From Aliarcobacter sp. (GTDB taxonomy: Bacteria; Campylobacterota; Campylobacteria; Campylobacterales; Arcobacteraceae): a DNA stretch of 64,000 nucleotides. Position 1 is the first letter of the stretch. Every line of letters starts with the position of its first letter. The translations under genes and the position numbers were made by a program. Location: contig JAQTXA010000005.1 of assembly GCA_028689025.1 (NCBI GenBank), positions 62,001 to 126,000 of the forward strand, read 5' to 3'. Below, in pieces: positions 35,593 through 41,889 of the stretch. A model generated the notes under the pieces. That model ran no database searches, was not told where the DNA came from, and saw only the letters and a program-made list of their open reading frames with translations.

Positions 35593-36181
35593 TTTTAAGC
35601 TCCTCAATTTCTGCAGTTGCTCTTAAATCAGTATGCTCAAAAACAGATTTACCTAATCCCATAACATCTTTATAAGTTTTTCTACTTCTTACGATAGTGT
35701 TTAATAGTTTGATTCCATTATGACTTACTGCGTTTTGAATATCTGTAAAATCTCTTTGTAAAGGATGTATATTATTTAATACTAAATTTACTGCAGTTGC
35801 ATTAACATCATTTAAAATAGTTTCAAATGTCATAAATCCTATAACTTCAACAGCACTTGGACTTATAGGAACAAGTATTTTGTCTGCATTAGAAAGTGCG
35901 ATTCTGTTTATGTCATTATCAAAACCACCTGCATCTATTACTATATGCCCATCATAATTATTTATTATGTCAAGTAGTTCACTACCTGTTTTAGGTTGTA
36001 AAACTTCTATAGTTTCTTGATTTCTTTTAGCAGCAATACTATTTACAAAAAACAAAGTTTACTGAAAATCCAGGTCAATTATTTTTATATTTTCACCATG
36101 TACTTTTAAACTATGTGCAATATTCCATGCAAGAGTTGATTTTCCAACTCCACCTTTTGTGTGAGCAACTAACAAAATCAT
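35579..36181 (-). pseudogene. parA: ParA ATPase interrupted by one in-frame stop codon
   Basis: From ATG 36181 the frame gives the deviant Walker A HTKGGVGKSTLAWNIA and then IIDLDFQ, where a TAA (36059-36061) interrupts; the same frame continues TLFFVNSIAAKRNQE to a normal C-terminus (VIDAGGFDN, VPISPSAVEVIGF) at 35579. Only a stop stands between two halves of one ParA, so a single-base change (Gln or Lys codon to TAA) or a sequencing error is likely. A TTG just after the stop could restart the C-terminal part without Walker A. ParB overlaps its end. Confidence 0.8.
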
Positions 36182-36255
36182 AAAATAGCCTCACCAATTT
36201 TTAGTATCGCATTATCTAATGCAACAATTACTTTTTTTACTTTTTTTAATAACAT
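36178..36255 (-). CDS. 25-residue peptide coupled to parA
   Basis: ATG at 36255 with AAAGGAAC in front, reading MLLKKVKKVIVALDNAILKI and ending GEAIL. Its TGA overlaps the parA ATG (ATGA). Either a short leader that couples translation to parA or a small basic amphipathic peptide. Confidence 0.4.
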   Translation of the reverse strand: MLLKKVKKVIVALDNAILKIGEAIL

Positions 36256-36299
36256 TTCAGTTCCTTTAAATGTTTCTAATCAAAAATCAAACAAAAATC

Positions 36300-36319
36300 A
36301 GAGGGTATAAATACCCTCT
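36300..36319 (-). terminator. Terminator of the second DGR target gene
   Basis: AGAGGGTA-TTTA-TACCCTCT on the minus strand, perfect stem, followed by GATTTTTG. Thirty bases after the stop codon of the variable gene. Confidence 0.7.
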
Positions 36320-36349
36320 AATATCACTCACTATCGTTCGTTCCTAACA

Positions 36350-37198
36350 TTAACCAATATAGGCTGGACGAAACCCAACAGCCGCGTACACAGAAGAACG
36401 AGGATCATTCAGAGTCAGAGCGAAAAGCCCTGCAGTCGAACCATCGAGCCAACCCCCACCACGCAACGGCAACCTTTCTTTATTATTATCTATCCATAAG
36501 GCACCTTTGCCTTTTAAATTAAAATAAGGTAAAACCAAAGATTTTTTTAACTGTTCTATTTTTTCGCCGGCGAAAATAACATCTTTTTTAATTCCTAATT
36601 CATCCCATTTTCTATTAAATTCCCACCCATTATTTTTTACAGAATCACTAATAAAAATATCTTTATCTTCATTTATGTCAAAATAAAGATTTGTACTTTT
36701 CCATTCATTTTCATCTAGTAGATAGTCATTATCATTAGGCATAATGATTTGCCCATCAATAAGTTTTAAACCGTCATTCCATTCCCAATATTGACCAATA
36801 TCTTCGATTAACTCTTTGTTTTGTTTAACAGAGTATAGAGCCATTGCAGCCCATTCCCAGTTAGTCATTAAATGCCAACCTTGACCTTTGTTTTTACAAT
36901 AAGCTTTAGCTGTATCAAAATCAACTGATGTTGTAGGTTTAAATCCTGGCATTGAAACAGGCATTCCATTTTTTACATGTGCTTGATATTGACCGATAAA
37001 GATTTCTGATTTTTCAACACCACCAACAATAAATGCAGGATGTACACCTGTACCTAAAGAAGCATCAATATCTTCTACTTTAAATTTTGGAATAACATTC
37101 ATATATGATGGATAACCTTTATCATCATAAAGTACAGTTACTTTTCCACCTGTTGCAGCTTCTACGCCTGCTCTTAATGTATCTTTTAAAAAATGCAT
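36350..37198 (-). CDS. Second DGR target protein (variable C-type-lectin/FGE-like fold), lysogeny-region copy
   Basis: 282 residues. The first ~75 residues and their DNA are nearly identical to the tail-linked target at 55555. The middle is different and shorter: the RGNTYYGKND-to-DLVGNV part of the formylglycine-enzyme-like fold is replaced by QNKELIEDIGQY. The C-terminus again carries the variable repeat: LPLRGGGWLDGS to VGFRPAYIG. Ribosome site AAAGGAAC. It is on the opposite strand to the tail genes, near the CI repressor, with two copies of the switch operator upstream, so it is likely expressed or regulated in the lysogen. A cell-surface or exclusion role is possible; a decaying copy is the alternative. 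Confidence 0.8.
   Translation of the reverse strand: MHFLKDTLRAGVEAATGGKVTVLYDDKGYPSYMNVIPKFKVEDIDASLGTGVHPAFIVGGVEKSEIFIGQYQAHVKNGMPVSMPGFKPTTSVDFDTAKAYCKNKGQGWHLMTNWEWAAMALYSVKQNKELIEDIGQYWEWNDGLKLIDGQIIMPNDNDYLLDENEWKSTNLYFDINEDKDIFISDSVKNNGWEFNRKWDELGIKKDVIFAGEKIEQLKKSLVLPYFNLKGKGALWIDNNKERLPLRGGGWLDGSTAGLFALTLNDPRSSVYAAVGFRPAYIG
36355..36473 (-). repeat. DGR variable repeat VR2
   Basis: About 118 bp at the 3' end of the second target gene, aligned without gaps to the template repeat at 56931. I count 14 substitutions before the final GTCCAG block, and each is at a TR adenine (for example AAT to GGT, AAC to CTC, AAT to GCT). It ends with the same GTCCAGCCTATATTGG block as VR1 where the TR has GTCCAGACTGTATAG, the expected IMH versus IMH* difference. 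An 18-bp block, CGAACGATAGTGAGTGAT, follows both VRs. Confidence 0.92.
36561..36576. repeat. GC-rich 16-bp palindrome, copy 1 (candidate parS)
   Basis: TTTTCGCCGGCGAAAA, a perfect palindrome in very AT-rich DNA, about 400 bp upstream of parA. Related copies lie at 41855, 44065 and 55399. Confidence 0.5.
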
Positions 37199-37315
37199 TT
37201 TGTTCCTTTATATTTTTATTTACTTACGATTGAATTACCAATCAAGTAACTCAAAACTAAATAAAAAAAGATTAACAATAAATTTTAAAAGAACGCAAAC
37301 TACTGTTTGGATTTA

Positions 37316-37370
37316 GAATAATACATTTAGTATTCTAAATTAAAACTTAAAAATAATACATTTAGTATTC
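37316..37370. promoter_or_regulatory. Two phage operators upstream of the second DGR target
   Basis: GAATAATACATTTAGTATTC at 37316-37335 and AATAATACATTTAGTATTC at 37352-37370, 36 bp apart. The first differs by a single base from the operator at 39214-39233 (read on the opposite strand) between CI and Cro. The lysis-lysogeny regulators therefore probably control this gene. Confidence 0.72.
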
Positions 37371-37432
37371 TTATTTTGAAAATTAAATTAAATTTGTTTG
37401 AATTTGTTTGTTAGATATAGATTTTTAGGCAT

Positions 37433-37462
37433 AAAAAAACCCAAGTTTTTACACTTGGGTTT
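37433..37462 (-). terminator. Terminator of the repressor operon
   Basis: Minus strand AAACCCAAGT / ACTTGGGTTT with a six-base loop and a run of seven T. It begins 25 bp after the stop of the coiled-coil gene and insulates the operon from the second target gene. Confidence 0.85.
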
Positions 37463-37486
37463 AGAGAAAGAATTTATTTTATTTAA

Positions 37487-38425
37487 TTAATATTTTAAGA
37501 CATCATATATTTTTTTTGTTTTTGCATCTACCTTTGCGCTAAAAGTATTAGTTACTATAGCATTGTATGCATTGGTACCTCTTATAGTAGTTTTTATAAA
37601 CATATAAGGATTTTCTGTATTAGAAATATAGTTTTTTAAGGTTTCTACATGTTCAAAAGAATTTGGGTTATGCATCATGTTTTTTATGATTTTATTAAAA
37701 GGCTCATAACTTAGATTCCATGGATCAATATCAACCATAAATGAAGCAATATTAATATGATTAATCTTATCATAATCACTTCTTTTTGTTTCATCTATAC
37801 ACCATTTAGAAATATTCAATAAAGATAATGTTTTTTCTTTTTCCCATATATATTGACCTATACAATCATATATCTTATCGCTATATTTTAAATCAATTTT
37901 ATTTGCACCAACATATCTTAAAGATAATTTATTTAAATCTTCCAAAGATAGTTGAGTAGCTTTTTTTAGAGAAATATCCATATCATCTTCAATATTTTTT
38001 AAATCTTTTAGTTCTTGTTTTTGTTTTTGTTCAATTATCTTTTTTTGTTTTTCTATTTCTTCCAGGTCTTTTTGTTTTTGTTCAAAAAGCTTTTTATCTT
38101 GTTCTTTTAGCTCTTTTTCTTTTTGTTCTTGTAAATCTTTTTTTTGTTTTTCTATTTCTTCCAGGTCTTTTTGTTTTTGTTCAAAAAGCTTTTTATCTTG
38201 TTCTTTTAGCTCTTTTTCTTTCTGTTCTTGTAAATCTTTAAGCTCACGCTCTTTTATTTGTTCTGGCGTAGGTGGTGGTAAAACAATAGCAGCAGATACA
38301 AACAATCCAATACAACTTAAAAGTAAACTAAATATATGAGATAAAATTTTTCCTCTTTTTTTTAGAAAATATTTATATGCAAATATCCATATAAATATAA
38401 ATAAAATAAAAGGTATTGCTTCCAC
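37487..38425 (-). CDS. Membrane-anchored coiled-coil protein co-transcribed with the repressor
   Basis: 312 residues from GTG 38425. Two N-terminal membrane helices (PFILFIFIWIFAYKYF; SHIFSLLLSCIGLFVSAAIVL), then a long K/E/Q coiled coil with two nearly identical 33-residue units, and a C-terminal globular domain (from about residue 150) with no known family. Its start codon overlaps the stop of a 41-residue gene, which overlaps the repressor gene, so all three share the prophage-maintenance transcript. Membrane proteins so placed are often superinfection-exclusion or host-altering factors. That role is an inference. Confidence 0.6.
   Translation of the reverse strand: MEAIPFILFIFIWIFAYKYFLKKRGKILSHIFSLLLSCIGLFVSAAIVLPPPTPEQIKERELKDLQEQKEKELKEQDKKLFEQKQKDLEEIEKQKKDLQEQKEKELKEQDKKLFEQKQKDLEEIEKQKKIIEQKQKQELKDLKNIEDDMDISLKKATQLSLEDLNKLSLRYVGANKIDLKYSDKIYDCIGQYIWEKEKTLSLLNISKWCIDETKRSDYDKINHINIASFMVDIDPWNLSYEPFNKIIKNMMHNPNSFEHVETLKNYISNTENPYMFIKTTIRGTNAYNAIVTNTFSAKVDAKTKKIYDVLKY
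38052..38249 (-). repeat. Tandem 99-bp repeat in the coiled-coil gene
   Basis: Two copies with a 99-bp period (TCTATTTCTTCCAGG recurs at 38052 and 38151), nearly identical, encoding 33 residues each (33 = 3 x 11, a hendecad-like coiled-coil unit). Copy number could vary between isolates. Confidence 0.85.
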
Positions 38426-38550
38426 TATAATTCCTTGACTTTTGCTATAAATTTCTTAATTTTTTTTAATTCTTTAATAATAGCCTTTTGTTCATAATAC
38501 TTATCATCATTTATTATTTTTATTTTTTTAGAATTGTTTTTAGAAGTCAT
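38425..38550 (-). CDS. 41-residue basic peptide gene after the repressor
   Basis: ATG 38550 lies within the last codons of the repressor gene. Reads MTSKNNSKKIKIINDDKYYE and ends KKFIAKVKEL. Its TAG overlaps the GTG start of the coiled-coil gene by one base. Lysine-rich and helical, no family. The overlaps at both ends support a real coupled gene. Confidence 0.45.
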   Translation of the reverse strand: MTSKNNSKKIKIINDDKYYEQKAIIKELKKIKKFIAKVKEL

Positions 38551-39136
38551 TGTCTATCTTACCAACTACTTTTGCCATTTTTAAATCTACTAGTTCATCA
38601 CAATGTATAGTGATGATTTCAAAATTAGGATTAAGAGGAATAAGAGATATTATTGTTCCTGCTTCATTAATTTTATATTTTTTGATACCACTTTCACCAT
38701 TAAGACAATAATGAACTATTTTTCCATTATCTATAATTTGAGTAGGATTGCAAAAAACTATATCACCATGATTTATTTTAGGATACATACTTTCACCATC
38801 AGCTTCTACTGCATACATACCATCTCTATACATTTTTTCCGGAATAGGAATAGGTTCATATCCGTTTAAATCATATTCTTTTGGAATACCACATGAAGAC
38901 TTTCCAATTAGTGGAATTAATTTCATTCCTATTTCATTTCCTGTTGAAAATAAATCATCATATTTAATATTTAATACTTTTACAATGTCTCTAATATGAT
39001 TTTCTTTTGGGAATCTTGTACCATTTGACCAATGTATAGCCGTTGCTTTAGTAACACCTACTAATTCACCTAGCTTTTCTCCTGTAAGTTTTTTATTATC
39101 CATTATTCTTCTTAAATTTTTAGCAAAAGTATCCAA
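38540..39136 (-). CDS. CI-like phage repressor (XRE HTH plus S24 peptidase)
   Basis: 198 residues. HTH at the N-terminus (KLGELVGVTKATAIHWSNG), then a LexA/CI-type autoprotease domain with a Cys82-Gly83 cleavage bond (KSSCGIP in place of Ala-Gly), catalytic Ser116 (DGESMYP) and Lys152/153 (GIKKYK). RecA-triggered self-cleavage would induce the prophage. Divergent from the Cro-like gene across a 100-bp operator region. Confidence 0.9.
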   Translation of the reverse strand: MDTFAKNLRRIMDNKKLTGEKLGELVGVTKATAIHWSNGTRFPKENHIRDIVKVLNIKYDDLFSTGNEIGMKLIPLIGKSSCGIPKEYDLNGYEPIPIPEKMYRDGMYAVEADGESMYPKINHGDIVFCNPTQIIDNGKIVHYCLNGESGIKKYKINEAGTIISLIPLNPNFEIITIHCDELVDLKMAKVVGKIDNDF

Positions 39137-39180
39137 CCTAAATCCTTTTTAAATTTATAAATTATTGTAGCTAATCAAAA

Positions 39181-39233
39181 AATACTATTAGTATTCTTTT
39201 TATTTATTATTAAGAATACTAAATGTATCATTC
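39181..39233. promoter_or_regulatory. CI/Cro operator region
   Basis: Between the divergent genes: AATACTATTAGTATT (39181-39195), a perfect inverted repeat, and GAATACTAAATGTATCATTC (39214-39233), which is the reverse complement, with one mismatch, of the operators at 37316 and 37352. Overlaps the expected promoters of both genes. Confidence 0.75.
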
Positions 39234-39236
39234 TGC

Positions 39237-39443
39237 ATGGAAAGAGAAAAATTAAAACAAATACTTTTAAATTTTTATTCAATAGCTATGATAGATATGA
39301 TTTTAAGAGGTGCTAGAAAACCATCTTATGAAACTATCTGTGAATTAAATAAAAAATTTGACATACCATTTGATGTATGGCTTGATATTAAATCTTTTAT
39401 AAATAATACAAAAGATAAAAGTAGTTCAACAACTACACTTTAA
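39237..39443 (+). CDS. Cro-like small regulator
   Basis: 68 residues, start ATG immediately after an operator. The segment MILRGARKPSYETICELNKKFDIPFDVW resembles the second half of an XRE-type HTH as in Cro-like proteins of this phylum. Position divergent from CI supports it. Note that the leader is very short (the operator ends four bases before ATG), so its mRNA may be almost leaderless. Confidence 0.65.
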   Translation: MEREKLKQILLNFYSIAMIDMILRGARKPSYETICELNKKFDIPFDVWLDIKSFINNTKDKSSSTTTL

Positions 39444-39476
39444 ATTAATTTTATAGGTGCAATTAATATTTGTTTT

Positions 39477-39521
39477 TTTCATTCTAAAATGTTTTTCATT
39501 CAAAAATATTTTAGAGTGAAA
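39477..39521. promoter_or_regulatory. Inverted repeat upstream of the CII-like gene
   Basis: TTTCATTCTAAAAT and ATTTTAGAGTGAAA, one mismatch, 17-bp spacer. A possible operator or terminator hairpin in the leader of the next gene. It differs from the CI/Cro operators. Confidence 0.45.
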
Positions 39522-39544
39522 ACTCAATTTTTAGGAGTTGTTAG

Positions 39545-40042
39545 ATGCTAGATAAAATATTTAATACTGACGAAATGCCAAATTATAAAGTTTATGAAAT
39601 GGCGCATCAAGTGGTATCAGACTATATGGAACTTAAAAGATGCAAAATAGATTTAGTTGCAACTGAACTTGGAACAACTACAGGTGTCCTGTATAGACAA
39701 TTAAATCCAAAAGATACGCAAATGCCTTTGAGTATTGATAGGATTATTGCAATTACAAGATTAACTAAAGACAACAGGATAATAGAAGAAATAAACAAAG
39801 AATTTGATTTGATTGCTATTCCAAAAGTTTGTGAGAATGCAAATACATCAGATATTAACCTGCTAGTAGATATTGCAAATATTGAAAATAATGATGTATT
39901 TAAAATAATTAAAATGTCTATGGAAAATGGAGTCATAAGCGAAGAAGAACAGCAGGCTATTTTGAAAGAAATAGATGAAGCACAAAAAGCAAATGCAAGA
40001 TTAAAAGATATGGTTCTTCATATTGCTATAAAAAATTCATAG
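39545..40042 (+). CDS. Phage CII-type (CP76) regulatory protein
   Basis: 165 residues. The N-terminal half (YKVYEMAHQVVSDYM; LVATELGTTTGVLYRQLNPKD; LSIDRIIAITRLT) follows the Phage_CP76/CII pattern: a HTH followed by 'LNP' and a second helix. The C-terminal half is helical and acidic (NGVISEEEQQAILKEIDEA). It lies between Cro and the replication gene, where lambdoid phages have cII. Confidence 0.75.
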   Translation: MLDKIFNTDEMPNYKVYEMAHQVVSDYMELKRCKIDLVATELGTTTGVLYRQLNPKDTQMPLSIDRIIAITRLTKDNRIIEEINKEFDLIAIPKVCENANTSDINLLVDIANIENNDVFKIIKMSMENGVISEEEQQAILKEIDEAQKANARLKDMVLHIAIKNS

Positions 40043-40075
40043 AGCTTATTTTAAATAAGTTCTATTGAGTTTTTA
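40040..40075 (+). terminator. Hairpin after the CII-like gene
   Basis: TAGAGCTTATTT pairs with AAATAAGTTCTA (one G-T pair), followed a few bases later by a short T run. Overlaps the end of the CII-like gene. Possible conditional terminator in the early operon. Confidence 0.5.
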
Positions 40076-40084
40076 CTCAAAAAA

Positions 40085-40118
40085 TAGGTAAGCGCTCGGT
40101 CGAATGTTTGCTTACCTA
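40085..40118 (+). ncRNA. First stem-loop of a structured early leader
   Basis: TAGGTAAGC pairs perfectly with GCTTACCTA around a 16-nt loop. Followed 16 bp later by a second, larger structure. Confidence 0.45.
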
Positions 40119-40133
40119 CCCATACTAAAATGT

Positions 40134-40214
40134 AACTCCATAGTGAAGTTAGTTGTAATTTTAACAGTTCCTTATTTACAACTGGCTTCAACAAACTAAT
40201 TTCACTATGGAGTT
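40134..40214 (+). ncRNA. Second, long stem-loop before the replication gene
   Basis: AACTCCATAGTGAA (40134-40147) pairs with TTCACTATGGAGTT (40201-40214), a perfect 14-bp outer stem, with an inner helix AGTTGTAA/TTACAACT. The 3' arm ends 17 bp before the initiator start codon. Two successive hairpins in an early leader recall RNA antitermination sites of the HK022 put type, but could also be an attenuator, an antisense RNA locus or part of an origin. Confidence 0.5.
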
Positions 40215-40231
40215 GAGAGGAAATTAAACTA

Positions 40232-41101
40232 ATGAGTCTCGAACTTATGAATAAAACTTGGAAGACTAGTTTTAATGGAAATGATTTATTGATACTTTTA
40301 GCATTAGCTGATAATGCAAGTGATGAAGGTTTTTGTTTTCCATCTTGGAAAACTATCATGAAAAAAACAAAAGTATCAAAAGCAACATTAAGTTATACAT
40401 TAAACGCTTTTGAACATTTTGGAATAGTTAAAAGGTCTCATAGAAAAAGGGAAAATGGTAGTAATGCTTCAAATGAATATATAGTTAATATCTTAGATAT
40501 AGATATTAAAGATTTTAAAAATTATAAGCAAAAAATATCATCAAAAAAGAACCAGAGTTCAGAATCTGAACTACACCCCACAGTTCAGAATCTGAACTAC
40601 CCTAGTTCAGAATCTGAACTAGACCCTAGTTCAGAATCTGAACTAACTATAGAACCATCACTATATGAACCATCAATAGAATCTATTAAAAAAGAAAATA
40701 AAGAAAAAGATTTATCACCTTTAATTTTCGAATTAGAAAATATTGAAGAAATAAATCAAAGTGAAAAATTAATTTTAAATGGATTTATTGGATATAGAAA
40801 AAAAATTAAAAAATCAATAAAAACTACAGGTCCATTAAAAATATTTTTAGATGAACTTAGAAAAATAAATATTGCAGGAATAGATATTAAAAACGCAATA
40901 GAAATAATGAAAAATAATGAATGGCAAACTATCAAGCTTGACTGGATTCAAAAAATATTAAATTTAAATTCATCTTTAGTAGCACCTGGAATAAATAAAA
41001 CATTTTTTGAAAAAACGGAAGAACAAAAATTCGAGAAACAAAAATCGACTTTAGCAAATATTGCAAATGTTAGAAAACTTAGAGAGGAAGGATTACTATG
41101 A
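40232..41101 (+). CDS. Replication initiator (lambda O-like) with internal iterons
   Basis: 289 residues. N-terminal winged-helix (FNGNDLLILLALADNASDEGFCFPSW; KTKVSKATLSYTLNAFEHFGIV), typical of O-type initiators. A linker (about 108-140) is encoded by four palindromic DNA repeats and reads as SSESEL units. The C-terminal half (from about 160) would bind the helicase loader. An origin inside the initiator gene is the lambda arrangement. Its end overlaps the next gene by an ATGA. Confidence 0.8.
   Translation: MSLELMNKTWKTSFNGNDLLILLALADNASDEGFCFPSWKTIMKKTKVSKATLSYTLNAFEHFGIVKRSHRKRENGSNASNEYIVNILDIDIKDFKNYKQKISSKKNQSSESELHPTVQNLNYPSSESELDPSSESELTIEPSLYEPSIESIKKENKEKDLSPLIFELENIEEINQSEKLILNGFIGYRKKIKKSIKTTGPLKIFLDELRKINIAGIDIKNAIEIMKNNEWQTIKLDWIQKILNLNSSLVAPGINKTFFEKTEEQKFEKQKSTLANIANVRKLREEGLL
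40556..40644. repeat. Four palindromic iterons, probable phage replication origin
   Basis: AGTTCAGAATCTGAACT occurs four times without change, at 40556, 40582, 40604 and 40628 (spacings 26, 22 and 24 bp). Each unit is a palindrome except for its centre base. AT-rich DNA follows directly (40645-40760), suited for unwinding. It matches the design of ori-lambda: four iterons inside gene O, then an AT-rich block. Confidence 0.82.
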
Positions 41102-41682
41102 ATAATAATACACCAAACGCAAGAGATTATTTTGTTGGGTCATTAATGGACCTTTTAAAAATAGATACTATTAATCCAATAAATATTGGAGTAGTTGAGC
41201 AAATGACTAATTCAATACCACAAAAAGAATTTATTAATTTCATTTCATTTATTGCAAAAAGCAATAATGAATATAAAAAACCTATTGAAATAATCGGAAC
41301 AGCAGTAAAAGAATTTGAAAAGATAAGAATCGAACAAATTAAAAATACTGGTCTTGAAGATGAAATGAGAAAGCTAGTTGATAAATGCAGATATATTGCA
41401 ACATCAGCTTATGACAATAAACCAAAAGGTTTAAATTTTACAGTTTTTGCACTTCATGCAAATTTTTTAAATTTTCCAAATGCGTTTACTTTGGAAGAAC
41501 AGGAGATATTATCTAAAGTTGGTGGATGTAAGCGGTGGTTAATTTCTCATGATGATAATAGTTTTTTAACAGATCTAATACAAGAAAAAATAAAAAGCTT
41601 AATTAATTATCAATCTCTATCAAGTATAAGCTATGAATCACCTTCTATATTTAGAAAATTACAGATAAAACAAACAGCTTAA
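41098..41682 (+). CDS. Probable helicase loader (lambda P position)
   Basis: 194 residues, ATGA overlap with the initiator gene. Helical, no Walker motif. Features such as FVGSLMDLLKIDTIN, VKEFEKIRIEQIK, CRYIATSAYDNKPKGLN and KVGGCKRWL do not identify a family, although the compact size and place directly after an O-like gene fit a P-like loader that recruits DnaB. Confidence 0.5.
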   Translation: MNNNTPNARDYFVGSLMDLLKIDTINPINIGVVEQMTNSIPQKEFINFISFIAKSNNEYKKPIEIIGTAVKEFEKIRIEQIKNTGLEDEMRKLVDKCRYIATSAYDNKPKGLNFTVFALHANFLNFPNAFTLEEQEILSKVGGCKRWLISHDDNSFLTDLIQEKIKSLINYQSLSSISYESPSIFRKLQIKQTA

Positions 41683-41889
41683 ATGGAAATATCTATTGAA
41701 ATATTAGTTATAAATGGTGCAAAAGCCCATGTAATCTACAAGGTAGAAAATGGAATTAAATTCTATTTAACACCAAAACTAAAATTCAATAGACATCTTG
41801 GTTCAAGAGGATATATCAGAGAATGGAAAAAAGTGACAAAAATTATTGAGAAAATTTTCGCCGGGGAAATAAGTAATGATTGCATCTAA
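41683..41889 (+). CDS. Hypothetical 68-residue phage protein
   Basis: Begins directly after the previous stop and overlaps the next integrase gene by 14 bp. Reads as a small beta-rich protein (MEISIEILVINGAKAHVIYK) ending FAGEISNDCI. A degenerate copy of the TTTTCGCCGGCGAAAA palindrome lies at its 3' end. No family known. Confidence 0.5.
   Translation: MEISIEILVINGAKAHVIYKVENGIKFYLTPKLKFNRHLGSRGYIREWKKVTKIIEKIFAGEISNDCI
41855..41870. repeat. GC-rich palindrome, degenerate copy
   Basis: TTTTCGCCGGGGAAAT: the 16-bp palindrome with two changes in the right arm. Confidence 0.4.

Noticed and set aside
39477..39521. Additional CI/Cro operator before the CII-like gene
   Set aside because: The inverted repeat is real, but its arms (TTTCATTCTAAAAT) do not match the GAATAATACATTTAGTATTC operator.
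40556..40644. Four short repeats that could be taken for a CRISPR array
   Set aside because: The units are 17-bp palindromes separated by only 5-9 bp, lie inside an initiator gene and have no cas genes nearby; they are replication iterons.
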